Position numbers and translations under genes: made by a program. Under the pieces are notes generated by a model. The model was not told the origin of the DNA and made no database searches. It saw only the letters and a program-made list of their open reading frames with translations. Below, piece by piece: positions 1 to 8,735 of a DNA stretch of 64,000 nt. Origin of the DNA: Shimia haliotis (GTDB lineage: Bacteria > Pseudomonadota > Alphaproteobacteria > Rhodobacterales > Rhodobacteraceae); NCBI RefSeq assembly GCF_900114415.1, contig NZ_FOSZ01000004.1:248001-312000 (forward strand), in the 5' to 3' direction. Within the stretch, counting starts at the first letter, position 1. Every line of letters begins with the position of its first letter.

Positions 1-956
1 AAAAGTGAAATAAGCGCCGGGGATTCCGCGAACAAACTGTGGTTGTTGTTTCTTGACAGCGAAAAGTTTGAAACATCAATCAACACAACCGGCAGATCCC
101 CAAGCTGCGAGGCTTCGGTGATCTGTCCTACGCGCAGATTTGATCCGTTTATCCGACTAGAGAACCGAAGCGCTTTGTCTTTTCCTGTGGTCAAAATGAA
201 AAATGGCTGAGGAAGCGTGTCAAAGCGGGACAACGCCCTGTGGAACACATCAAGCGGTTCGTCCGGCGCGATGAATACCAGCGCATCTAGGTTCCGCCGC
301 GACCAGCCCGGATTCTTGATCTCCATCTGTCTCAGTGTTTCCGTGGTCAAAAGCGTACCACGTGAATGCGCCACCAGAACAATGTTTTCGGGTCCGTGAC
401 GTTCCAGTGCTCTCAAAAGAGTTTCCAAATCGTCCCGTGCGTACAAAACGCTTTCGCTGTCGTAGTTATAGGCCAGCGCCCTGCCCGCACTGGGCCAGCT
501 AAAGTTAATAATTGGGCTGGGGTTGCCCATGTCCTGCTTTATCTGCGCAGTCCTAAACAGTGAGTTGGCGTATGTGTTATAAAAGCCGTGCACGAACACA
601 AGAACTTCATCACTTGAACCTGTGGATCTGCGGATCTCCTTGGCGAACTCTTCGGCATTGTCAAACGCACGTTGACCCGCAACGACATAGTGCTTTTTGA
701 TATTCGGGGTGTTGCTAAATTTTATCGGCTCTCCGGGTTTTCTGTCCTCCGGAAGAGACACAATTGTTTCGAGATAGGTTTGTTTGGTGCTGCGAGAGCG
801 ATCAAAATGACCTTCAGCATTTGTGCCGCGATTTGTTGCGACAAAAACTTTCGTTTTTGCTGGCGCTTCCATCGCTTCAGGGACGACTGGGGCGTAAACT
901 GGGGCTGAACAGGCAGTCAGCCCCACGAAACTCAACACACAGAATAGGTAACGCAT
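1..956 (-). CDS. Lipoprotein alpha/beta hydrolase (DUF900-like), 3' part cut by window edge
   Basis: I translated this frame on the minus strand from the ATG at 954-956. It stays open for 318 codons and runs off the window, so the C-terminus is missing. It opens with a lipoprotein signal ending in the lipobox LTAC (Cys16). A VFVATNR motif (residues 37-43) follows, then VFVHGFYN (120-127), typical of the oxyanion/strand region of DUF900 hydrolases, and the nucleophile elbow AHSRG with Ser198. Family knowledge suggests an envelope-anchored serine hydrolase of unknown substrate. It lies directly behind hslU in the same direction, but the hslU terminator ends at its start codon and no convincing Shine-Dalgarno is visible, so its expression is unclear. 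Confidence 0.8.
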   Translation of the reverse strand, partial: MRYLFCVLSFVGLTACSAPVYAPVVPEAMEAPAKTKVFVATNRGTNAEGHFDRSRSTKQTYLETIVSLPEDRKPGEPIKFSNTPNIKKHYVVAGQRAFDNAEEFAKEIRRSTGSSDEVLVFVHGFYNTYANSLFRTAQIKQDMGNPSPIINFSWPSAGRALAYNYDSESVLYARDDLETLLRALERHGPENIVLVAHSRGTLLTTETLRQMEIKNPGWSRRNLDALVFIAPDEPLDVFHRALSRFDTLPQPFFILTTGKDKALRFSSRINGSNLRVGQITEASQLGDLPVVLIDVSNFSLSRNNNHSLFAESPALISL

Positions 957-988
957 AAAAAAGTCCCAGCGTTGTTAACGCCGGGACT
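957..988 (-). terminator. Rho-independent terminator after hslU
   Basis: A 12-bp stem with one mismatch (962-973 with 977-988, 3-nt loop) is followed on the minus strand by a run of six T. It lies 35 bases past the hslU stop. The T-run directly abuts the ATG of the next lipoprotein gene, so the hairpin could also act as a leader or attenuator for that gene. Confidence 0.75.
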
Positions 989-1023
989 ATGCGGGGAATT
1001 CGTGTGAGTTTCCAGCACTTCAA

Positions 1024-2334
1024 TCAAAGGACATAACGACTGACGTCCGTGGATTTAGCAAGGCTGCCGAGATGTTTGTCGACAAAGGCAGCATCAACCG
1101 TGACCTCAAGGCCGGATTGATCCGGAGCGGTAAAGCTGAGGTCTTCGAACACGCGTTCCATCACGGTGTAGAGTCGCCGAGCACCGATGTTTTCCACCGA
1201 TTGGTTGACCTCCGCCGCGATCGCCGCCAGCGCATGGATTCCGTCGTCGGTGAAGGTCACTGTGACCTCCTCGGTCTGCATCAGTGCGGTATACTGAAGA
1301 GTGAGCGCATTGTCGGTTTCCGTGAGGATGCGTACAAAGTCGTCTTCGGTTAGCGCGCGGAGCTCCACGCGGATTGGCAGACGGCCCTGCAATTCAGGCA
1401 GCAGGTCAGAAGGTTTCGCAATATGAAACGCGCCTGAAGCGATGAACAGGATGTGGTCGGTTTTCACCGCGCCATATTTTGTCGATACGGTGGTGCCTTC
1501 GATCAGTGGCAGCAGGTCGCGCTGCACACCCTCGCGGGACACATCCCCACCGCGGGCTTCCTGGCGGGCGCAGACCTTGTCGATCTCGTCCAAAAACACG
1601 ATGCCGTTCTGCTCAACGCTTTCCAGCGCGGCACGGTTGACGGTTTCGTCGTCCAACAGCTTGTCAGCTTCATCCGAAATCAGGATTTCATAGCTTTCTG
1701 CCACGGTCATGGATTTGCGCGTCGTGCGCCCGCCCATGGCTTTGCCAAACAGCTCGCCCAAGTTCATCATGCCCATCTGACCGTTCGGTTGCCCGGGGAT
1801 ATCGAACATGCCGCCCATTGGATTGGAGGTGTCAGGCACCTCAAGCTCGATCACCGTGTTATCAAGTTCGCCGGTCTTGAGTTTCTTGCGGAACATCTCG
1901 CGGGTACCTTCGCGAGCGTCAGAACCCGCAATGGCCTCGATCACGCGATCCTCGGCGGCTTGGTGGGCGCGGGCTTTCACGTCTTCTCGCATGTATTCGC
2001 GGGTTTGCAGGATCGCTGCGTCCATCAGATCACGAATGATCTGTTCCACATCGCGGCCAACGTATCCAATTTCGGTGAATTTTGTGGCCTCAACCTTGAT
2101 GAATGGCGCTTTGGCCAGTTTTGCCAATCGACGGCTGATTTCGGTTTTGCCGACACCTGTCGGCCCGATCATCAGAATGTTTTTCGGATAGACCTCGTCG
2201 CGCAGATCATCAGACAGCTGTTTGCGCCGCCACCGGTTGCGCAAGGCCACAGCCACGGCGCGCTTGGCGTCGTTCTGGCCAATGATGAAACGGTCGAGTT
2301 CGGATACGATTTCGCGGGGGGTCAGATCGGTCAC
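1024..2334 (-). CDS. hslU: HslU, ATPase subunit of the HslVU (ClpYQ) protease
   Basis: This is the AAA+ unfoldase that feeds substrates to HslV in the cytoplasm. The 436-residue length is normal for the family. The N-terminus has the [16 protein letters not shown] signature, Walker A is GPTGVGKT at residues 57-64, Walker B is FLDEID, and the C-terminal tail SRYVL is the segment that docks into HslV. The start is GTG and overlaps the TGA of the upstream aldo/keto reductase gene (GTGA), with an AAGG about 9 bases before it. This makes it the last gene of an hslV - reductase - hslU operon, closed by the terminator at 957-988. Confidence 0.97.
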   Translation of the reverse strand: MTDLTPREIVSELDRFIIGQNDAKRAVAVALRNRWRRKQLSDDLRDEVYPKNILMIGPTGVGKTEISRRLAKLAKAPFIKVEATKFTEIGYVGRDVEQIIRDLMDAAILQTREYMREDVKARAHQAAEDRVIEAIAGSDAREGTREMFRKKLKTGELDNTVIELEVPDTSNPMGGMFDIPGQPNGQMGMMNLGELFGKAMGGRTTRKSMTVAESYEILISDEADKLLDDETVNRAALESVEQNGIVFLDEIDKVCARQEARGGDVSREGVQRDLLPLIEGTTVSTKYGAVKTDHILFIASGAFHIAKPSDLLPELQGRLPIRVELRALTEDDFVRILTETDNALTLQYTALMQTEEVTVTFTDDGIHALAAIAAEVNQSVENIGARRLYTVMERVFEDLSFTAPDQSGLEVTVDAAFVDKHLGSLAKSTDVSRYVL

Positions 2335-3365
2335 GAGAGCGCCTTTGTGAATTGTTCGTCGGTCATCATGTCGTCAAACCACTCGGGGTAACGACGGGCG
2401 GGAGCAGCTGCGGCATCGATAGCGGCCATTTCTGCCTCGGAGAGGGAGATATTGGCAGCGTCGATCGCGGAATCAAGCTGGCTGATCTTGGAAGCGCCGA
2501 TTATCACGGTGTGATCCCGACGTTTGTTCAAAATCCAAGCCTGTGCGATTTGAGCGGGCGAGGACTTGTGGGCCTCGGCAGCAGCGTTGAGGGCATCAAG
2601 CGCCGCGGTGGCTTGTGCGGGGGAAACTTGCAGGAAGTTGCCTTTGGTCAGGCGTCCCTCGCCTTTTTCAAGATCCGCAGGGTCGTATTTGCCGGTCAGT
2701 AGACCACCAGCCAGAGGCGACCAGGACATAAGGCCGACACCCATGTCTTGACCCAGCTTCAACACGTCAACTTCGATGTCGCGGCCAACAGCGTTGTAGA
2801 GGTACTGTCCAGCCACAAATTGCTGCATGCCGTTGTCTCGTTGAAACTGGATCGCGCGGGCGAGCTGCCAAGCGGGCCAGTTGGACACGCCAATGTGGTG
2901 GACTTTGCCTGCATCGATCAGCGTTTGCAGCGTGCGCAGGGTTTCTTCCATTGGTGTGGTGAAATCGGTTTTGTGTAGCACCAGAAGGTCGATCCAGTCG
3001 GTGCCAAGCCGTTGAAGACTGCCCTCAACCGAAGCAGTGATGTGGCTGCGAGACAGGCCAGCGTCATTCATGCGGCCGGATTGACGGAAGCCGAGTTTGG
3101 TGCAGACCACCGCCCCGTTACGTTTGCCTTTGAGGGTTTTGCCGAGAATATCTTCGGCGGCTCCACCTGAGTAATCGTCCGCAGTGTCAAAAAAGTTCAC
3201 GCCGCGATCCAGCGCAAGATCGACCATCTGCTGCGCGTGTTGCAGATCAACCTTGGCAACACCAGGGATCCAGTCCGAGCCATGCGTAAAGGTCATGGTG
3301 CCAAACGCCATACGCGAGACAACAAGCCCCGAATTGCCAAGGCTGGTATAGCTCATGTCCGTCAT
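2331..3365 (-). CDS. Aldo/keto reductase
   Basis: This is an NADPH-dependent aldo/keto reductase of 344 residues with an (alpha/beta)8 barrel. The catalytic tetrad can be placed at Asp60, Tyr65, Lys90 and His131. [18 protein letters not shown] at the N-terminus and IIGASK near the C-terminus (cofactor binding) are typical. The physiological substrate cannot be told from sequence. It overlaps hslV by 4 bases upstream and hslU by 4 bases downstream, so it should be co-translated with the protease subunits. A reductase between hslV and hslU is unusual and may link it to stress-induced expression. Confidence 0.92.
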   Translation of the reverse strand: MTDMSYTSLGNSGLVVSRMAFGTMTFTHGSDWIPGVAKVDLQHAQQMVDLALDRGVNFFDTADDYSGGAAEDILGKTLKGKRNGAVVCTKLGFRQSGRMNDAGLSRSHITASVEGSLQRLGTDWIDLLVLHKTDFTTPMEETLRTLQTLIDAGKVHHIGVSNWPAWQLARAIQFQRDNGMQQFVAGQYLYNAVGRDIEVDVLKLGQDMGVGLMSWSPLAGGLLTGKYDPADLEKGEGRLTKGNFLQVSPAQATAALDALNAAAEAHKSSPAQIAQAWILNKRRDHTVIIGASKISQLDSAIDAANISLSEAEMAAIDAAAAPARRYPEWFDDMMTDEQFTKALS

Positions 3366-3919
3366 TTCTTGATGGTCTCCACCGTCAGGTTGCCATTGGT
3401 GTAGACGCAGATGTCACTGGCGATCGCCATGGCTTTGCGTGCGATCTCTTCAGCCGACAAATCGGTATCCATCAGCGCACGTCCTGCGGCCAAGGCATAG
3501 TTGCCGCCCGAACCAATCGCGGTCACGTCGTGTTCAGGCTCCAACACATCCCCAGCGCCGGTGATCACAAAGATGTCCGCGCCATCGGACACAATCAGCA
3601 TCGCCTCAAGCTTTTGCAGGTATTTGTCGGTCCGCCAGTCCTTTGCAAGCTCCACAGAGGCGCGTGCCAATTGGCCCGGAGTGGCCTCAAGTTTGACTTC
3701 CAGCCGCTCGAGCAAAGTAAAGGCGTCCGCAGTCGAGCCGGCAAATCCGGCCACAACGTCATAGCCCCCAGGGGACAGGCGACGCACCTTGCGTGCGGAG
3801 CCCTTGATAACGGTTTGACCAAGCGAAACTTGTCCGTCGCCCGCAATCACAACTTCGCCGCCCTTTTTCACGCCCATAATTGTGGTGCCGTGCCAGCCAG
3901 GGAATTGATCGTCAGCCAT
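3362..3919 (-). CDS. hslV: HslV, proteolytic subunit of HslVU
   Basis: This is the threonine peptidase that forms the double hexameric core of the HslVU protease. The 185-residue protein starts [11 protein letters not shown], and the catalytic Thr12 follows as TTIMGVKK, so 11 residues must be removed to expose it. [14 protein letters not shown] and the [12 protein letters not shown] segment are family signatures. The start has a good AGGAG site 5-9 bases upstream. It is the first gene of the operon with the aldo/keto reductase and hslU, and a heat-shock-type promoter candidate lies at 3944-3974. Confidence 0.97.
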   Translation of the reverse strand: MADDQFPGWHGTTIMGVKKGGEVVIAGDGQVSLGQTVIKGSARKVRRLSPGGYDVVAGFAGSTADAFTLLERLEVKLEATPGQLARASVELAKDWRTDKYLQKLEAMLIVSDGADIFVITGAGDVLEPEHDVTAIGSGGNYALAAGRALMDTDLSAEEIARKAMAIASDICVYTNGNLTVETIKK

Positions 3920-3943
3920 AAAACGCTCCTCGTTATTCTAGCC

Positions 3944-3974
3944 CTATATGAGCCTGCCATGCGTGTGAGGCAAG
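3944..3974 (-). promoter_or_regulatory. Candidate heat-shock (RpoH-type) promoter for hslV
   Basis: On the minus strand a CTTGCC (-35-like, 3969-3974) is followed after 16 bases by CTCATATAG (-10-like, 3944-3952), about 25 bases before the hslV start codon. Alphaproteobacterial RpoH promoters have a CTTG box and a CATNT-like -10, and hslVU is a classical heat-shock operon. This is pattern matching by eye, without experimental evidence. Confidence 0.4.
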
Positions 3975-4018
3975 GGCGGGTCTTGCCCGTGCGCCAGCTT
4001 GCGCTTAGCGTCGCTGGC

Positions 4019-4924
4019 ATGAGCAGCCAAAACAAAGTCCGGTTTTATCTTCCCGAAGGCTTGCGGCAGAGTGTCGAAGCGGGAGAGCATAATTTCCTGA
4101 ACAAGGTGGCTGATGTGTTGCGCGCGGCTGAGTTCGAAGTGCTTTTTGAGGCGCCGCAAATGGCCGACCCGCGTCGTTCCGGCTATTCACTTTTTCACAT
4201 GGAGCGGCCTTTTCAGCGCGATTCAGTGACCGTTCGGCGAAATTACTATTACCCGTTCTGGCAAATCGAGCGCACCAATGAAAGGTGGCACTGGGACGTG
4301 GCCAATGCGCGATTTGACCCCGAAGGCATCGACCCCGAGGAAGCAACGCGGTTTTACCGGTTCTGGCAAAAACGGCTCTACGAAGCACCGCTGCAAAATG
4401 TGGGTCATGACGGGTTTGCCTATGTTCCCCTTCAGGGCAAACTATTGGAAAAACGATCGTTTCAGCATTGCAGCCCTGTTGAGATGATAGGTCATACTTT
4501 GGCGCAGGAACCGAACCGCAAGGTGATCGCCGCCCTGCACCCCAAGGAAAGCTATTCCGAGGAAGAATTCGCCGTGCTGGAAAGATTGGAAGCAGAATAC
4601 AGCCAACTTGAATTGCGCATGGGCGACATGGAAGAGCTTCTGGCACGCTGTGACTATGTGGTGACGCAAAACTCCAGCGTAGCATTCGCAGGGTTCTTCT
4701 TTGGCAAGCCCTGTGTGCTATTCGGATTGATTGATTTTCATCACATCGCAGCCAACGTGGAATTGCTTGGCGTTGCCGAGGCATTCACATCGGCACGTGC
4801 ATCAGCACCGGACTATGCGCTTTATGTTTGGTGGTTCTTGCAGAAGATGTCGATCAACGCTGGTCGTCCCGAGGCCGAAACACGCATTCGGGCACGGTTT
4901 CAGGCGCTGGGCTGGCCGGTGTAA
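4019..4924 (+). CDS. Uncharacterised protein with a KpsS/capsule-synthesis-like C-terminal region
   Basis: This is a 301-residue soluble protein, divergent from hslV. I start it at the ATG at 4019, giving MSSQNKVRFYLPEG; an in-frame ATG at 3959 would add 20 residues but would overlap the hslV promoter region. The middle part is rich in Trp, Tyr and Arg. The C-terminal third (ALHPKESYSEEEF, then DYVVTQNSSVAFAGFFFGKP) resembles the GT-B nucleotide-binding part of capsule synthesis proteins of the KpsC/KpsS type, where a T-x-NSS-x-x-x-GFxFGKP-like segment recurs. The function is therefore only suggested. It is about 21 kb away from the polysaccharide locus. Confidence 0.7.
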   Translation: MSSQNKVRFYLPEGLRQSVEAGEHNFLNKVADVLRAAEFEVLFEAPQMADPRRSGYSLFHMERPFQRDSVTVRRNYYYPFWQIERTNERWHWDVANARFDPEGIDPEEATRFYRFWQKRLYEAPLQNVGHDGFAYVPLQGKLLEKRSFQHCSPVEMIGHTLAQEPNRKVIAALHPKESYSEEEFAVLERLEAEYSQLELRMGDMEELLARCDYVVTQNSSVAFAGFFFGKPCVLFGLIDFHHIAANVELLGVAEAFTSARASAPDYALYVWWFLQKMSINAGRPEAETRIRARFQALGWPV

Positions 4925-4930
4925 ATAAAA

Positions 4931-4953
4931 AAGGCGCCCCGAAAGGGCGCCTT
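4931..4953 (-). terminator. Rho-independent terminator after trxA
   Basis: A perfect 9-bp GC-rich stem (4931-4939 with 4945-4953, 5-nt loop) is followed on the minus strand by a T-rich tract (TTTTTTATTT counting the stem end). It lies 22 bases past the trxA stop and closes the tsaE-to-trxA operon. It also sits 6 bases after the convergent gene ending at 4924, but on that strand there is no T-run. Confidence 0.85.
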
Positions 4954-4974
4954 GGAAATTACATCGCAGTACGA

Positions 4975-5295
4975 TCAGACAGATTCATCAATCCAGCTTT
5001 GCAGGGCGGCCTTCGGCGCTGCGCCCGCGCGGTTGGAGATCACCTGACCGTCTCTAAAAATAAACAGCGCCGGAATGCCGCGCACGCCCAGAGCAGCCGC
5101 TGTGCCTGGGTTGCTGTCGACGTCGACTTTGACGATTTTTACTTTGCCGTCGTAGTCGGAGGACAGCTCTTCGAGTGCCGGGCCGATCTGTTTACAGGGG
5201 CCACACCATTCGGCCCAGAAATCGACGACCACGGGGACGTCGGAGTTGGTGACTTCTTGTTCGAAGGTGGCATCGGTGACAGCGACGGTTGCCAT
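4975..5295 (-). CDS. trxA: Thioredoxin
   Basis: This is a cytoplasmic disulfide reductase of 106 residues, the usual thioredoxin-1 size. The active site WCGPC has its cysteines at 31 and 34 within the [16 protein letters not shown] signature. The cis-Pro is in GIPALFIF. It is the last gene of the operon that includes addA and addB, 41 bases after addA, and is followed by a strong terminator. Thioredoxin after addA is a common arrangement in this bacterial group. Confidence 0.97.
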   Translation of the reverse strand: MATVAVTDATFEQEVTNSDVPVVVDFWAEWCGPCKQIGPALEELSSDYDGKVKIVKVDVDSNPGTAAALGVRGIPALFIFRDGQVISNRAGAAPKAALQSWIDESV

Positions 5296-5336
5296 GTGGG
5301 ATCTCCTAAAGAGGGAAGCGTTGGGTTCGCAAGAAA

Positions 5337-8300
5337 CTAGGTTTGCGGCGGGTTGGCGTCAAGGTATCCTGTGGTCATCAGCGATTTTGTCACAAGATCG
5401 TGTGTCAGCGGCATGAAAGTGGCCGTCCGCGTCCACAAAATTCCCGTTTGAATTTCGTGGCTTGGATAGATCTGGCTCAAAGCATGCGCATAGGCTCCCA
5501 TTTGCCGGAGCACCCCTTCTGGTGTGGCTTCGGGAGACGTTGGCACTGTGGCATTTGTCTTGAAATCGACGGCGACGACGCGACTCTCGGACACAAGCAA
5601 CCGGTCTATGATACCGCGCAATTTGCGGTCTCCAAGATTGGCTGTCAGCGGCACTTCCACAAGCGCTTCATCCTCAAAAAGCCACGCCAGTTCCGGAGTT
5701 TTCAAAGTCGCCACTGCCTCCTGAAACACATCGTCCTTCGCCAGCTTTGAGTCCGGCGCCAGCTCTCCCTGCAGCAGCGCATCTGCGACCTGCGGCCAGT
5801 TTTCCTGAGGGTGGGCTGGCAAATGTTCCAACAGCAAGTGGATCTGCGTGCCGCGCATTTTGGCCGCCTCCTCGTCCAACCCTGCGTCCCCCGCGAGCGC
5901 CTTAGGCCCACCGAGATCCGAAGGAGACAAAGGCAGCGGCGCTCGCAAGGGTTCGGGTGCTTCTTCTGAAAGGTACATGGGTAATTCGGACACGCGAATT
6001 TTTTTGCTTTCCGTCGGGTGTTCCACCGGACCGGACCAATCGCCGTGATTGATCCGTAGTCCGTCGCCACCTGGCATTTTGTGCGTCATCGCGCCTGAGC
6101 GTTGCATTGCCGTGCCGATGGTTTCGTACCAGCTCTTGCCGTCCTTCCCGAGGTCTCCGGCCGCGGCGATAATCAACCATTTCTCGGCACGGGTCATGGC
6201 CACATACAGCAGGCGCAGACGTTCCGCTTCCAATTTGGTGGCCATTGCGTCGCGAGCGTCATTCAACCGGTTTGGCGACAAATCTTTGGCCGCGTTCCAA
6301 ATGGCAGTGCCATCAACATCAACGATCGGCACATCCGTTCTGGTGATGCGCCGACCGGTGTCCGGCATGATCACAATGGGTGCCTCAAGTCCTTTTGAGC
6401 CATGCACGGTCATCACGCGAATTCGGTTCGACGCGCTGTCCATTTGCCGCTTGATTTCTAGATCGTCGGTTTCCATCCATTGCAGGAAACCGGTCAGACT
6501 TGGCACCGCAGATTTTTCGTATGACAAAGCCTGAGACAACAGGGCATTGATGCCGTCCTCTGCCTCGCCTCCCAGTCTGGAGAGCAATTTGTGACGGCCC
6601 TGATGACGGGTCAGGACACGTTCGATCAAATCGTAAGGGCGCAAGAAATCGGCCTGTCGGCGCAAATCGTCCAACACGGACAATGTGTCTGGGAATTCGT
6701 CGCGCCGCTTGCGGAGCGCTTCCCAAAGATGCTGCCTGCCAGCGCGCCGATGCGCGAGTTCAAAAAGCTCTTGTTCGGACCAGCCAAAAAGTGGTGATCG
6801 TAGAATTGTCGCTAGCGACAGGTCGTCCTCGGGTGTGGCGAGGAAACTGAGAAGGGCACCTAGGTCACGCACGGCCATCTCGGCGCCAACCTTCAACCGA
6901 TCCGCACCAGCAATCGCCAGTCCTTCGGTTTTGCAGGCTCGTATGATTTCGTGAAACAGATCGGACCGCCGCTGCACCAGAATAAGGAAATCCCCTTCCT
7001 TCACAGGGCGCTGAGCAAAGACGCCGCTTTCGGTTTTGCTCGTGGCAATGGTCGCACCTTGGTCGATCATTCTGCGAATTTCACAGGCAACGCGCGTGGC
7101 GAGGATTTTCATGTGGTGCGTATCGGCAATCCTATCCACAGGATCGAACCAGTCGTCTTTTTCGGGCTTTGGCGTTGGATCAACAACCGGCCACAAATCA
7201 ACCCGACCTGGCATCTGGTCGTGGAACGCAATGTGGCGGTTTCCTTCCGGAAAACCAGCCGACTCCCGCTCTTTGAAAGTCTCATCCACGAGACTGAGCA
7301 CCGCAGGCGAAGAGCGGAACGAATATTCCAAACTCAAATCCTGCAACGCGTGGTCAGACGATTTCAGCCGCACCGCAAATTCGTCGCGCATGCGATCAAA
7401 CTCTGCGGGGTCGGCCCCTTGGAAACTATAGATCGACTGCTTTTTGTCCCCCACCACAAAAATCGTACGCGTGATGTCCGCGCGGGCCCCCGTGCCCGAC
7501 GTGAATTCCTGTGCCAGCCGTTCAATGACTTGCCATTGCGCCGGACTGGTGTCTTGCGCCTCATCCACCAGAATGTGATCGATGCCACCATCAAGACGGT
7601 AAAGCACCCATTCGGCCACTGCCGGATCAGAAAGCAAACCGCGCGCTCTCAAAATCAGGTCGTCAAAGTCGAGCCAGCCCCGCAGTTGTTTTTGGTGTTC
7701 GTAGTGCTGCACGAACCGGTGCCCAAAGGCATTGAGCGCAGCGCTGCGTTCTACCGCAGCCAACGAAATCCGGCTTTCCCGCGCGGCCTCGACCCGAAGC
7801 ATCAAGGGTTTCAGTTTCTCAATCAGATCGGGATTGGCTGCCTGCAATTTTTTTGTCGGAAACGAGCCCAGCTTTGCAGAAAACGGATCCTTTGCGCTGC
7901 CTCCGGTTAGAAACACACTTTCCATAATTGCGATCGCCGATGTGTCACAGGACGCGATGAGTTTCAGCTTGTCCGCCGCCTTGTTGTCGTTTGCACCGCC
8001 TGTGCGCAGCAAGGTGATCAGATTCCGAACAAGGTCCAGCTCCCCACCTAAAAACACCGACCCAAGCAAGGTGTCGTCGTCAAAATCTGGGGACAGGCCA
8101 AAAAACTCACACAGGGTTGAGCGGGATTTTGGCAAACGGAAAAGATCCGCTTTGCGCGCGATGTCACCGGTGAGATCTTCCAGATCCTGTCCAGTGAAAT
8201 GGCGTGCCAAAGCCTCGATCAACGGTGCGTCTTTGCCGCTGGCCATGCCTTCAACGATTTCTTCTCGCAAAAGGGCAGCAGCGCGATCTTCCATTTCGGA

Positions 8301-8735
8301 AAACAGTGGAGACACCCCTGCCTCCAAAGGAAAGCGGCGTAGCAGGGACGCGCAAAACGAGTGAATGGTTTGGATTTTCAATCCACCAGGGGTCTCGATC
8401 GCCCTCGCAAAAAGCGTTCTGGCGTTGGCCAAATCATTGGCTGTCGCCTCTGCCCCCGCCCCAAGTTCCGCGAGTTCCGTCGCCAAGTCTGCATCGCTTT
8501 TCATGGCCCAGCTGCCAAGGCGTGCAAACAACCGGTTCTGCATCTCGCTGGCGGCGGCCTTGGTATATGTCAGACACAGGATGTGTTGCGGCAGCACGCC
8601 CTCAAGCAGCAACCGCGCAACGCGGTCGGTCAGAACGCGGGTTTTTCCCGATCCCGCATTTGCCGACAACCATGTGCTCGCATCCGGCCGCGCGGCTGTG
8701 ATCTGGCGTCGCGTGGCATCGTTCAACTGGCTCAT
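5337..8735 (-). CDS. addA: AddA, helicase-nuclease subunit of the AddAB double-strand-break repair enzyme
   Basis: AddAB processes DNA ends for RecA-mediated recombination and replaces RecBCD in alphaproteobacteria. This 1132-residue protein has a UvrD-type SF1 helicase. Walker A is SANAGSGKT at residues 24-32, the DExx box is [15 protein letters not shown], and the [15 protein letters not shown] and [13 protein letters not shown] helicase motifs are present. The C-terminal PD-(D/E)XK nuclease is visible as [13 protein letters not shown]. Its start overlaps the addB stop by 4 bases (ATGA), indicating translational coupling. Confidence 0.96.
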   Translation of the reverse strand: MSQLNDATRRQITAARPDASTWLSANAGSGKTRVLTDRVARLLLEGVLPQHILCLTYTKAAASEMQNRLFARLGSWAMKSDADLATELAELGAGAEATANDLANARTLFARAIETPGGLKIQTIHSFCASLLRRFPLEAGVSPLFSEMEDRAAALLREEIVEGMASGKDAPLIEALARHFTGQDLEDLTGDIARKADLFRLPKSRSTLCEFFGLSPDFDDDTLLGSVFLGGELDLVRNLITLLRTGGANDNKAADKLKLIASCDTSAIAIMESVFLTGGSAKDPFSAKLGSFPTKKLQAANPDLIEKLKPLMLRVEAARESRISLAAVERSAALNAFGHRFVQHYEHQKQLRGWLDFDDLILRARGLLSDPAVAEWVLYRLDGGIDHILVDEAQDTSPAQWQVIERLAQEFTSGTGARADITRTIFVVGDKKQSIYSFQGADPAEFDRMRDEFAVRLKSSDHALQDLSLEYSFRSSPAVLSLVDETFKERESAGFPEGNRHIAFHDQMPGRVDLWPVVDPTPKPEKDDWFDPVDRIADTHHMKILATRVACEIRRMIDQGATIATSKTESGVFAQRPVKEGDFLILVQRRSDLFHEIIRACKTEGLAIAGADRLKVGAEMAVRDLGALLSFLATPEDDLSLATILRSPLFGWSEQELFELAHRRAGRQHLWEALRKRRDEFPDTLSVLDDLRRQADFLRPYDLIERVLTRHQGRHKLLSRLGGEAEDGINALLSQALSYEKSAVPSLTGFLQWMETDDLEIKRQMDSASNRIRVMTVHGSKGLEAPIVIMPDTGRRITRTDVPIVDVDGTAIWNAAKDLSPNRLNDARDAMATKLEAERLRLLYVAMTRAEKWLIIAAAGDLGKDGKSWYETIGTAMQRSGAMTHKMPGGDGLRINHGDWSGPVEHPTESKKIRVSELPMYLSEEAPEPLRAPLPLSPSDLGGPKALAGDAGLDEEAAKMRGTQIHLLLEHLPAHPQENWPQVADALLQGELAPDSKLAKDDVFQEAVATLKTPELAWLFEDEALVEVPLTANLGDRKLRGIIDRLLVSESRVVAVDFKTNATVPTSPEATPEGVLRQMGAYAHALSQIYPSHEIQTGILWTRTATFMPLTHDLVTKSLMTTGYLDANPPQT

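Noticed and set aside
1453..2391. Long plus-strand open frame antisense to hslU
   Set aside because: It mirrors the hslU gene; hslU shows full family motifs on the minus strand and this frame shows only His/Phe-rich shadow sequence.
3530..4018. Upstream extension of the KpsS-like gene
   Set aside because: The frame stays open through hslV on the other strand, but this part is the antisense of hslV and lacks any motif; the gene is started at 4019.
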